This document shows positions 1-6,238 of a stretch of 13,937 bases of DNA, one piece after another (the stretch's first letter is position 1; each line of letters begins with the position of its first letter). The stretch lies in the NCBI GenBank assembly GCA_035455185.1, contig DATIFQ010000317.1, positions 1 through 13,937 on the forward strand. The letters are read 5' to 3'. The position numbers were made by a program, and so were the translations under genes. The DNA is from JAEHDI01 sp035455185. GTDB lineage: Bacteria; Acidobacteriota; Terriglobia; Bryobacterales; Bryobacteraceae. The notes beneath the pieces were generated by a model, which saw nothing but the letters and a program-made list of their open reading frames with translations, had not been told where the DNA came from and ran no database searches.

Positions 1-303
1 CGCGCGTATCTGGTCAGCCAGAACGTGCCGTCCGAAGCCATCATCGTGGAGCCTGAAGGAGAGACCACCGTTCACAGCACTGCCGCTGCTGCAGAGATTA
101 TGCGCCGGATGGGACTGACCAGTTGCATCGTCGTGAGTGACGGATACCACATCTTCCGAGCCAAGAAGATGCTGGAATTCCGCGGACTGACCGTCCACGG
201 TTCGCCCCGGCCGTCTCCCGCGCGAAGCGAGCTTTCGCAGTGGTGGCTCTACTTCCGCCAGGCGGTCGGCTACGCGCTCTGGTCGGCAGGAATCCGGATC
301 TGA
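1..303 (+). CDS. YdcF/DUF218-family protein, C-terminal part (5' end outside window)
   Basis: The reading frame is open from the first base and ends at TGA 301-303, so about 100 C-terminal residues are visible. The fragment carries the end of a DUF218 (YdcF/SanA-like) fold: an 'EPEGETTVHSTAAAAEIM' helix, then a strand and helix reading 'CIVVSDGYHIFRAKKML', where families of this type have a V[ST]xxxHxxRA motif. In known members the domain sits at the cytoplasmic membrane or periplasm and has been linked to envelope and cell-wall functions, but no reaction is established for most of them. The N-terminus, where a membrane segment would be expected, is outside the window. The gene converges on the response regulator, with 67 bp between the two stops. 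The family call is fairly secure; the specific role is unknown. Confidence 0.8.
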   Translation, partial: RAYLVSQNVPSEAIIVEPEGETTVHSTAAAAEIMRRMGLTSCIVVSDGYHIFRAKKMLEFRGLTVHGSPRPSPARSELSQWWLYFRQAVGYALWSAGIRI

Positions 304-370
304 CACAGCGCTTTAGGAACCGCAACCGTGAGTGAGCGGCGGGCTGCAGCGGGGATGCTCGTCTTACGCA

Positions 371-1132
371 TTACAGCTTCAGAAGCGTGCGGAGGCGCTT
401 CGTCTGGACACGGCTCACCGGGATCTCCGTACCCTTCTTGTCTTCCATGCGGAGCTGGTAGCTCGACTTGAACCAGGGGATCACTTCCTTGATCCGATTG
501 ATGTTTACAAGATAGGACCGGTGGACACGCCAGAACACGTCCGGGTCGAGGTTGGACTGAAGCTCTTCAATCGTCCGGTAGTTGGATTGGCCCTCGATCG
601 TCGTGGTCACCATCGTGATCAAGCCGTTGTCGATCGTGGCGTAAATCACATCGTTCGCATCGACGATCAGGTTCCGGTTTCCGCTCCGAACCAGCAACTT
701 AGTCCGCTGCGGTGACGGCCGCTGGACCGCCGGTACCTCGGCCGACGCCGGTTTCTGCCTGTCCTGAATCAGCCGCCTGACGCGGTCGATCGTTTCGGTC
801 AGCCGTAGCTTGTCGACCGGCTTCAGGAGATAGTCCATCGTCTCCAGGCGGAACGCAGGCACGGCGTACTGCTCATACGCGGTGGCCAGGACAAAGAATG
901 GGGTCGGCAAGTTCCTCTCCCGCACGCGCTGGATCACCCCCAAACCGTCCAAGCCGGGCATTTGGACGTCCAGGAAGGCCAGATCCGGCTCCAGATCCTC
1001 GATCATGCGGACGGCCTCCAGACCGTTCTTCCCGGTTCCCACGATCTCGACGTCAGGAAACTCCCTGAGAAGGTAGGCCAGTTCGTCGCAGGCCAGCCGC
1101 TCGTCGTCGACAATGATCGCGCTGATGGACAT
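371..1132 (-). CDS. LytTR-family DNA-binding response regulator
   Basis: This encodes a 253-residue two-domain response regulator. Residues 1-120 are a receiver domain with the acidic pair D9/D10, phosphoacceptor D55 in 'LAFLDVQMP', T84 and K104 ('LLKP'). A linker of about 25 residues rich in Pro, Ala and Gln follows. Residues 148-253 form a LytTR DNA-binding domain with the typical 'FWRVHRSYLVNINRI' segment. On phosphorylation such proteins bind direct repeats upstream of targets as dimers. I chose the ATG at 1132 over the in-frame ATG at 1150 because it has AGAGGG seven bases upstream, while the earlier ATG lies about ten bases from a TATACT box. No histidine kinase (usually of the LytS/5TM type) is in the window, so the partner is either beyond the left edge or unlinked. 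It is divergent from the inositol phosphate synthase gene, which makes that spacer a candidate target. The family call is very secure. Confidence 0.95.
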   Translation of the reverse strand: MSISAIIVDDERLACDELAYLLREFPDVEIVGTGKNGLEAVRMIEDLEPDLAFLDVQMPGLDGLGVIQRVRERNLPTPFFVLATAYEQYAVPAFRLETMDYLLKPVDKLRLTETIDRVRRLIQDRQKPASAEVPAVQRPSPQRTKLLVRSGNRNLIVDANDVIYATIDNGLITMVTTTIEGQSNYRTIEELQSNLDPDVFWRVHRSYLVNINRIKEVIPWFKSSYQLRMEDKKGTEIPVSRVQTKRLRTLLKL

Positions 1133-1139
1133 CGTCGCG

Positions 1140-1145
1140 CCCTCT
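1140..1145 (-). promoter_or_regulatory. Ribosome binding site deciding the regulator start
   Basis: On the minus strand AGAGGG lies seven bases before the ATG at 1132. The alternative ATG at 1150 has no purine-rich site upstream, which favours the shorter 253-residue protein. Confidence 0.6.
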
Positions 1146-1159
1146 GTCATTTGAGTGCT

Positions 1160-1165
1160 AGTATA
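1160..1165 (-). promoter_or_regulatory. Candidate -10 box of the LytTR regulator
   Basis: Read on the minus strand this is TATACT, one base from the sigma-70 consensus. Transcription would begin near 1153, leaving a leader of about 20 bases that contains the AGAGGG site. No convincing -35 element lies 16-18 bases upstream, so the promoter may be weak or need an activator. The AT-rich spacer also holds TATAAC on the plus strand at 1162-1167, a possible -10 box for the divergent gene. Confidence 0.35.
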
Positions 1166-1178
1166 ACATTACACATTG

Positions 1179-1192
1179 AAGGGATTGCCCTT
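1179..1192. promoter_or_regulatory. Inverted repeat in the divergent regulator/ino1 spacer
   Basis: AAGGG-ATTG-CCCTT is a perfect 5-bp inverted repeat with a 4-bp centre, halfway between the two divergent start codons. A second, wider pair, GTATAA at 1161-1166 and TTATAC at 1191-1196, has starts 30 bp apart. The position suits an operator for a regulator of one or both genes. A short hairpin in the inositol synthase leader is the alternative. Which protein would bind it cannot be told from sequence. Confidence 0.3.
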
Positions 1193-1215
1193 ATACGAAA
1201 AGGAGAAGACTTAAG

Positions 1216-2535
1216 TTGCCCGCCACAGATAACGTCCGCATTGCTCCAGCAGAAGGAAAACTCGGCGTCCTGATCCCTGGAATGGGAGCCGTCACCTCTA
1301 CCTTCATCGCCGGCCTCGAGGCCATCAAAGCCGGATGGGCCAAGCCCATCGGATCGCTGACCCAAATGGCCACCATCCGGCTGGGCAAGCGAACCGAGGG
1401 CCGCAGCCCCCGGATTAAGGATTTCGTGCCATTGGCTGGCCTGAACGACCTGGTCATCGGCGGGTGGGACATCTTCGATGACAACGTCTACGAAGCCGCG
1501 ATGAAAGCGGGCGTTCTGGAACGCCCCCTCCTGGAGAAGGTCAAAGAACCCCTGTCCGCCATCCGGCCGATGAAAGCCGTCTTCAATCAGGACTATGTCC
1601 GCCGTCTCGACGGCCCCAACGTCAAGAAGGGCGGCACGAACATGGATAAGGCGCGGTTGCTCATCGAAGATATTGAGAACTTCCGCAAGTCCTCAGGAGC
1701 GAGCCGTCTGGTGATGATCTGGTGCGGGTCGACCGAGGTTTTCCACAGGTCTAGTGACGTTCACTCGACCCTGGAGAAGTTCGAACGCGGACTCGCGAGC
1801 GACAACCCCGAAATCGCGCCCAGCCAGATCTATGCTTACGCCGCACTGAAGTCCGGTGTGCCGTTCGCCAACGGTGCTCCGAACCTCACCACAGACGTCC
1901 CAGCCCTGCTCGACCTCGCCCGCGACCGCCAGGTACCGATCTGCGGAAAGGACTTCAAGACCGGCCAGACCTTCATGAAGACCCTTATCTCGCCGGGGTT
2001 GAAGGCCCGCATGCTCGGACTGACAGGGTGGTTTTCAACTAATATCCTTGGGAACCGTGACGGGGAGGTGCTTGACGACCCCGGCTCCTTCAAAACCAAG
2101 GAAGAGACCAAACTCTCCGCCCTCGAGTACATTCTCCAGCCGGACCTCTACCCCGATCTCTACAAGCACTTCGATCACGTGGTACGCATCAACTACTATC
2201 CGCCGCGCGGCGATGCCAAGGAAGGCTGGGACAACATCGACATCTTTGGGTGGCTCGGCTATCCGATGCAGATCAAGATCGACTTCCTCTGCCGAGACTC
2301 CATTCTCGCCGCCCCGCTGGTCCTCGACCTGGTGTTGTTCCTCGACCTTGCGCAACGCGCCGGCATGAAGGGCATCCAGGAGTGGCTCTCGTTCTACTTC
2401 AAGGGCCCGATGACCGCTCCCGGCCTCTACCCCGAGCACGACATCTTCATTCAGCTCATGAAGCTGAAGAACACGCTCCGGTGGATGCGCGGAGAGGAAT
2501 TGATCACGCACCTTGGGCTCGAGTATTACGACTAA
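1216..2535 (+). CDS. ino1: Inositol-3-phosphate synthase (myo-inositol-1-phosphate synthase)
   Basis: This encodes 439 residues. The enzyme family converts D-glucose 6-phosphate to 1D-myo-inositol 3-phosphate with catalytic NAD, in the cytoplasm. It is the committed step to inositol lipids and other inositol compounds. The NAD-binding loop is at residues 17-30 ('GVLIPGMGAV..ST'). The catalytic-core motif 'GKDFKTGQT' is at 244-252, where eukaryotic enzymes have GDDFKSGQT. It is followed by K255, by 'NYYPPRGDAKEGWDNIDI', and by 'RDSILAAPLVLDLV' near residues 360-375. The length lies between short actinobacterial enzymes and the roughly 510-residue eukaryotic ones. The start is TTG at 1216, ten bases after AAGGAG (1200-1205); no ATG start fits. 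A Rossmann-fold dehydrogenase begins 15 bp after the stop, so the two are probably co-transcribed. No inositol monophosphatase or phosphatidylinositol synthase is in the window, so the end product is unknown. Confidence 0.95.
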   Translation: MPATDNVRIAPAEGKLGVLIPGMGAVTSTFIAGLEAIKAGWAKPIGSLTQMATIRLGKRTEGRSPRIKDFVPLAGLNDLVIGGWDIFDDNVYEAAMKAGVLERPLLEKVKEPLSAIRPMKAVFNQDYVRRLDGPNVKKGGTNMDKARLLIEDIENFRKSSGASRLVMIWCGSTEVFHRSSDVHSTLEKFERGLASDNPEIAPSQIYAYAALKSGVPFANGAPNLTTDVPALLDLARDRQVPICGKDFKTGQTFMKTLISPGLKARMLGLTGWFSTNILGNRDGEVLDDPGSFKTKEETKLSALEYILQPDLYPDLYKHFDHVVRINYYPPRGDAKEGWDNIDIFGWLGYPMQIKIDFLCRDSILAAPLVLDLVLFLDLAQRAGMKGIQEWLSFYFKGPMTAPGLYPEHDIFIQLMKLKNTLRWMRGEELITHLGLEYYD

Positions 2536-2550
2536 GCATCATCCACTGCC

Positions 2551-3522
2551 GTGAACGTACTCGTCATCGGCGGAACACTGTTCATCGGCCGGTTGCTGGT
2601 GGCCGGGTTGCTCAAGCTCGGCCACCGCGTCACGGTCCTCCATCGAAAGCCCGTTCACGACCTCGGCCCCAAAGTGGGCGGCATTCAAGGGGATCGCAAC
2701 GATCCCGAGGCCATGCGCCGAGTGCTTGCCGGCCGCCGTTTCGACGCCGTCTTCGATAACGTCTACGACTGGGAGCACGGCACCACCGCGTCCCAAGTCG
2801 AGGCGACCGCGCTCGCCTGCGGGGATTCCATCCGGCGCTACGTCTTCATGTCCAGCGTCGCCGCATACGTCGAGGGTCTCGATCGCTGGGAGGAGGACCC
2901 GCTGGTCCCTGATGACCACTCTGACCCTTACGCCCGCAACAAGGCGATGAGCGAGCGCGTGTTGTTCCGGCTGCACGAAAAGACTGGCTTTCCGGCCGTC
3001 ACCATCCGCCCACCGTATGTGTACGGGCCAGGGAACCCCTTCTACCGCGAGGCGTTTTTCTGGGACCGGCTTCGCGACCGTCGGCCGCTCATCATTCCCG
3101 AAGACGGGAGCCGGCTGATGCACTTCGTCTATGTGGAAGACCTTGTGCAGGCGTGTCTCCGGGCGATGGAGGCGCCGGAGGCGGTGGGACAGGCGTTTAA
3201 CATCGCCAATGAGCGTCCATTGACGCAGATGGAATTGGTTCGCGCTCTGGCCGCGACAGCCGGCATGGAAGCCCGGACGGTCTCCATCCCCAGGGCGAAG
3301 ATTCTCGAGGCCGGCGGCCACCCACTTGGCCCGAATCTCTATTTCGCTGTGTACTTCGACATGCCGCCAATCACCGAAAACATCGGTAAGGCCCGGCGAC
3401 TGCTCGGCTTCCAGCCCACGGACTTCCTTAAAGGACTCACTGAGACCTACGAGTGGTATCTTCAGCAGCCGGCCACCCGGCAGGACTATCGTTTCGAAGA
3501 CCGTCTTCTCGCTCTGGCTTAA
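2551..3522 (+). CDS. NAD-dependent epimerase/dehydratase family protein (extended SDR)
   Basis: This encodes 323 residues with an N-terminal Rossmann fold. The glycine motif reads 'GGTLFIG' (residues 7-13), with Leu in place of the second glycine of the usual GGTGFIG. The substrate half carries 'VFMSSVAAY' (catalytic-type Ser) and 'DPYARNKAMSE', which contains the YxxxK active site. 'RPPYVYGPGNP' and 'FVYVEDLVQA' are typical of NDP-sugar epimerases and related extended SDRs. Similar proteins include the plant CSP41-like branch, some of which are not classical sugar epimerases, so the substrate is not predicted. The start is GTG at 2551, 15 bp after the inositol synthase stop. I see no Shine-Dalgarno sequence, which suggests translational coupling. 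The last 86 bp, including the stop, are shared antisense with the convergent DUF2867 gene. The fold is secure; a role in inositol or sugar metabolism is inferred only from position. Confidence 0.9.
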   Translation: MNVLVIGGTLFIGRLLVAGLLKLGHRVTVLHRKPVHDLGPKVGGIQGDRNDPEAMRRVLAGRRFDAVFDNVYDWEHGTTASQVEATALACGDSIRRYVFMSSVAAYVEGLDRWEEDPLVPDDHSDPYARNKAMSERVLFRLHEKTGFPAVTIRPPYVYGPGNPFYREAFFWDRLRDRRPLIIPEDGSRLMHFVYVEDLVQACLRAMEAPEAVGQAFNIANERPLTQMELVRALAATAGMEARTVSIPRAKILEAGGHPLGPNLYFAVYFDMPPITENIGKARRLLGFQPTDFLKGLTETYEWYLQQPATRQDYRFEDRLLALA

Positions 3523-4942
3523 GCGCCGCTTTGGCGATGCGCCGCAGCATTCCCCGAAAAATCAGCGCGTGCACCGGGTAAAGGGCGTACCAGTAGGCCA
3601 AGCCCGCCAACCCGATTGGGTCGAAGATCGCGGTTTGCCGGATGGTCGAGGCGCCCGTCGCGCCGTGAACTTCGAACTCGAGCCACGCCCGTCCCGGCAC
3701 CCTCATCTCGGCGAGCAACCTGAGGCGGCAGTCCGGCTCGTAAGCCTCCACTCGCCAGAAGTCCAACGTGTCGCCGATCGCCACCTCCTCCCGATCCCGG
3801 CGCCCTCTCCGCAGGCCCACCCCGCCAAACATAGAGTCGACGCGGCCTCTCAGCCGCCATAGTAGATCGCCGTAGTACCAGCCGGTTCTGCCACCGATGC
3901 GACGGATGGGCGCGAACGCGGCTGCCGGCGGGACGGAAACCGAAATCTCCCGTGAATCGACGATGCGCGTGCCGAAACGAACTCCGGCGAATGAGCGCAC
4001 GCCGCGAGAGGCGGAAAGCGCATCCGACCAGCGCGTCTGGGCGAACTCCAGGTCTTCGTTCTGAAGCGCCCTCTCGATCGCTTTGCGGATCCCCATCGGA
4101 CGGATGTCGAACACACGCAGCGCTGAGTCGTCCGTCACCACCGACGCGTTGCGGAGCCCGTTGATCAGCGGGCGCCCGGCACGGGCGTGCACCGGAGTGA
4201 CTAGTGCGAGCCAGAGGCTCGACAGGCGCGGCGTCAACACGGGAACCGGGATCAGGAGCCGTTTCAGGCCTCTCTGGCGGGCGTACTCGCGGATGATGTC
4301 ACCGTAGGAGACTTGGTCCGAGCCGCCGATCTCAAACACCCGGCTCTCGTTTCCAGGAAGGTCCAGTGCGCTGACGAGGTACCCGAGCACGTTCTCGATC
4401 GCGATGGGCTGTGCCTGTGTCGAGACCCAACGGGGCGTCACCATCACCGGCAGCCGCTCGGTCAGGGCGCGGATGATCTCAAACGAGAGGCTCCCCGATC
4501 CGACGATGATCGACGCCCGGAATTCAATCACCGGAACGCCGGTGGATCGGAGATCCTCGCCTGTCTGAAGCCGGCTCCGCAAGTGCGGCGAGAGCTCGCT
4601 GCCGGGTGCAGCCAGTCCTCCGAGGTAGATGATCCGTGAAACTCCAGCCTCCTTCGCTGCCGCCGCGAAGTTGTGGGCAGCCTGCCGGTCTTCCACCTCA
4701 AAGGAGCTTTCACTGGCCAGCGAGTGGACTAGGTAGTAGGCAGTGTGAACACCCGCCAATGCGTATTGGAGGCTGAGTTTATCCAGGACGTCCCCTGCCA
4801 CGACCTCCACCCCGGCGCCGTCGCGCCGCCGGAGGAACTCGGGCCGTCGCGCCATGCAACGAACGGAATGCCCGCTATGCTCCAATTTCCTGAGCAGCCG
4901 GCCCCCGACGTAGCCCGTGGTGCCTGTCAGCAGGATCTTCAT
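3437..4942 (-). CDS. NAD(P)-binding SDR protein with C-terminal DUF2867 domain
   Basis: This encodes 501 residues in two parts. Residues 1-290 form an atypical SDR/NmrA-like Rossmann domain with 'TGTTGYVGG' (6-14) binding NAD(P), 'AYYLVHSL', and 'IYLGGLAAPGSELSPHLRSR'. Residues of about 325-475 match DUF2867, seen in 'RTGWYYGDLLWRLRGRVDSMFGG', 'GDTLDFWRVE', and a hydrophobic 'GLAYWYALYPVHALIFRGML' stretch that may touch the membrane. The reaction of this fusion is not established; relatives are annotated as DUF2867 or nucleoside-diphosphate-sugar epimerase-like proteins. The start is ATG at 4942 with purine-rich sequence (GGCGGAAG) upstream. The last 27 codons overlap the end of the convergent dehydrogenase gene. 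It is divergent from rpmB over 97 bp. The two-domain architecture is clear; its function is unknown. Confidence 0.88.
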   Translation of the reverse strand: MKILLTGTTGYVGGRLLRKLEHSGHSVRCMARRPEFLRRRDGAGVEVVAGDVLDKLSLQYALAGVHTAYYLVHSLASESSFEVEDRQAAHNFAAAAKEAGVSRIIYLGGLAAPGSELSPHLRSRLQTGEDLRSTGVPVIEFRASIIVGSGSLSFEIIRALTERLPVMVTPRWVSTQAQPIAIENVLGYLVSALDLPGNESRVFEIGGSDQVSYGDIIREYARQRGLKRLLIPVPVLTPRLSSLWLALVTPVHARAGRPLINGLRNASVVTDDSALRVFDIRPMGIRKAIERALQNEDLEFAQTRWSDALSASRGVRSFAGVRFGTRIVDSREISVSVPPAAAFAPIRRIGGRTGWYYGDLLWRLRGRVDSMFGGVGLRRGRRDREEVAIGDTLDFWRVEAYEPDCRLRLLAEMRVPGRAWLEFEVHGATGASTIRQTAIFDPIGLAGLAYWYALYPVHALIFRGMLRRIAKAALKPEREDGLRNDSPAGWPAAEDTTRRSQ

Positions 4943-4974
4943 CCGATCTTCCGCCCTCTTCCCTTTGATGCCGG

Positions 4975-5004
4975 TTGCGTCCGCTTTGTCGCGGCTGCTA
5001 AAAT
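4975..5004 (+). promoter_or_regulatory. Candidate promoter of rpmB
   Basis: TTGCGT (4975-4980) and TAAAAT (4999-5004) are separated by 18 bases. The -10 box matches the consensus at five of six bases and the -35 at its first three. Transcription would start near 5011, leaving a leader of about 29 bases with the GAGGAG ribosome site at 5023-5028. Confidence 0.4.
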
Positions 5005-5039
5005 CAATATTCCCACTATTTTGAGGAGATTCCCCGTCG

Positions 5040-5231
5040 ATGGCAAAAGTATGTGAGATTTGTGGCCGCGGCCCTCAGTTCGGCAACCGGGTCAGCCATG
5101 CCCATAACGTAACCAAGCGGCGCTGGAACATCAACTTGCAGACCGTTCGCGCGATTGTGAACGGCGCTGCAAAGAAGATCCGCGTCTGCACGGCCTGCCT
5201 CAGGAACGGCAAGGTTCAGAAGGCCGCCTGA
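5040..5231 (+). CDS. rpmB: 50S ribosomal protein L28, zinc-binding (C+) form
   Basis: This encodes 63 residues of the bacterial L28 family, a protein of the large ribosomal subunit. It starts 'MAKVCEICGRGPQFGN' and continues through the basic 'VTKRRWNINLQTV' strand. Two CxxC pairs, C5/C8 and C50/C53, make a four-cysteine zinc site, marking this as the C+ paralogue type; many bacteria also carry C- copies used under zinc limitation. The ATG at 5040 lies 11 bases after GAGGAG. The gene stands alone here, without rpmG (L33), which is its neighbour in many genomes. It is divergent from the DUF2867 gene, with a plausible promoter in between. A hydrolase gene on the same strand begins 67 bp downstream and appears to have its own -10 box. 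Confidence 0.97.
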   Translation: MAKVCEICGRGPQFGNRVSHAHNVTKRRWNINLQTVRAIVNGAAKKIRVCTACLRNGKVQKAA

Positions 5232-5252
5232 GCCTTCCGGATTGGCTGCGGC
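5223..5252 (+). terminator. Possible hairpin at the rpmB 3' end
   Basis: GCCGC (5223-5227) pairs with GCGGC (5248-5252), and AGCC (5231-5234) with GGCT (5244-5247), giving a nine-pair stem with a three-base bulge. It begins inside the last codons and has no run of T after it. It is at best a weak or factor-assisted terminator, but it lies where one is needed before the next promoter. Confidence 0.25.
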
Positions 5253-5275
5253 ACGTTCCCATTCTGCAGTCTGGG

Positions 5276-5281
5276 TATAAC
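5276..5281 (+). promoter_or_regulatory. Candidate -10 box of the FAH-family hydrolase gene
   Basis: TATAAC matches the -10 consensus at five of six bases and lies 17 bases before the ATG at 5299. I could not find a good -35 element at the expected distance. The leader would be only about 10 bases, matching the lack of a strong Shine-Dalgarno sequence. Confidence 0.33.
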
Positions 5282-5298
5282 TCTACACCGCGATCAGC

Positions 5299-6159
5299 AT
5301 GAGATTTGTCACGTTTCGCCGTTCTTCCGGCGCGCCTGAGCCGGGCGTTGTCCTCGATCAGAAAGTCGTCGGTCTTGCAGGCGCCGGATTTCCGGACGTC
5401 CTTTCCATTGTGTCTGGCGCCGAGGAAGCCCGTGCGCGTATCGATGCATGGATCGCCGCGCCTCCCGCGGAGGCCGTGACGGACCTGGATTCGGTGACGT
5501 TGATGGCGCCGATTCCGCGTCCCCCGAAGATCATCTGCGTGGGTCTCAATTGGGTCGATCACGCCATGGAGTCGGGTCAGGAGATTCCCGAGGTTCCCAC
5601 GATCTTCTCCAAGTTCCCGACTTCTGTCATCGGTCCCGGCGACAAAATCGTGCTGCCCCGATCTTCTACAAAGCCCGATTACGAAGCGGAGTTCGCGTTC
5701 GTCATAGGCAAGGGCGGCCGGTACATCCCGGCCTTCCGCTGGCGCGAGCACGTCTTCGGCTACATGAATTTCAACGACGTCAGCGCCCGGGACTACCAGA
5801 CTGCGACTTCGCAGTGGATGATCGGCAAGTCCTTCGACACCTTCGCACCAATGGGACCCTATCTCGTTTCGGCGGACGAGATCCCCGACCCGCATGACCT
5901 TGACATCATGCTCACCATTAACGGGGAAGTGCTCCAGCACTCCAATACGCGGCACCTGATATTCCGTATCCCGGACTTGATCTCATTCCTGTCGAGCGTC
6001 TTCACGCTCGAGCCCGGAGATGTTGTCTCCACCGGCACTCCCGCCGGCGTCGGCGTCGCCCGCAAGCCGCCCCGTTTCCTGCGCGCCGGGGACGATGTCG
6101 TCGTGCGAGTCCAGGGCTTGGGTGAGCTCCGGAACCCCGTCGTCTCGGAAACGCCGTAG
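5299..6159 (+). CDS. Fumarylacetoacetate hydrolase (FAH) family protein
   Basis: This encodes 286 residues of the FAH superfamily, cytoplasmic metal-dependent enzymes that cleave C-C bonds in, decarboxylate, or hydrate 2-oxo acids such as acylpyruvates and catabolic ring-cleavage products. The metal ligands are visible as E129 and E131 in 'DYEAEFAFVIGK' and D160 in 'FNDVSARDYQ'; the 29-residue gap from E131 to D160 equals that of FAHD1-type enzymes. 'GKSFDTFAPMGP', 'TINGEVLQHSNT', and the C-terminal 'TLEPGDVVSTGTPAGVG' complete the fold. The N-terminal 70 residues form the small domain of two-domain members. The gene precedes a condensing enzyme by 79 bp, but that gene has a separate promoter, so a shared pathway is only suggested. 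The substrate cannot be assigned; acylpyruvase, oxaloacetate decarboxylase and 2-keto-4-pentenoate hydratase-like activities are all possible. Confidence 0.92.
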   Translation: MRFVTFRRSSGAPEPGVVLDQKVVGLAGAGFPDVLSIVSGAEEARARIDAWIAAPPAEAVTDLDSVTLMAPIPRPPKIICVGLNWVDHAMESGQEIPEVPTIFSKFPTSVIGPGDKIVLPRSSTKPDYEAEFAFVIGKGGRYIPAFRWREHVFGYMNFNDVSARDYQTATSQWMIGKSFDTFAPMGPYLVSADEIPDPHDLDIMLTINGEVLQHSNTRHLIFRIPDLISFLSSVFTLEPGDVVSTGTPAGVGVARKPPRFLRAGDDVVVRVQGLGELRNPVVSETP

Positions 6160-6199
6160 TCCGGCCTTCTCCTTCCAACATCCGGCGTCCGTCCGCCGA

Positions 6200-6220
6200 T
6201 ATAATGTCGGCTTACCGACA
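6200..6220 (+). promoter_or_regulatory. -10 box with overlapping palindromic operator candidate
   Basis: TATAAT (6200-6205) is a perfect -10 consensus. Its last T starts a perfect inverted repeat, TGTCGG-CTTA-CCGACA (6205-6220), which spans the expected transcription start near 6212. The AAGGAG ribosome site (6226-6231) and ATG (6239) follow. Because transcription would start inside the palindrome, a repressor operator is more likely than an RNA hairpin. No clear -35 is seen 17 bases upstream; TTCCAA at 6173-6178 is 21 bases away. Confidence 0.55.
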
Positions 6221-6238
6221 AACGCAAGGAGCGTATTC

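Noticed and set aside
304..370. Search for a bidirectional terminator between the convergent YdcF-like and LytTR genes
   Set aside because: GC-rich pairings exist (CCGC with GCGG), but only four pairs long and without a T run.
332..715. Plus-strand open frame opposite the LytTR domain
   Set aside because: It is antisense to a well-conserved DNA-binding domain and shows no family features.
6020..6238. A 73-codon N-terminal extension of the condensing enzyme
   Set aside because: It would overlap the FAH gene and run through the TATAAT box and palindrome. The ATG at 6239 has an excellent ribosome site, and the protein from there begins as relatives do.
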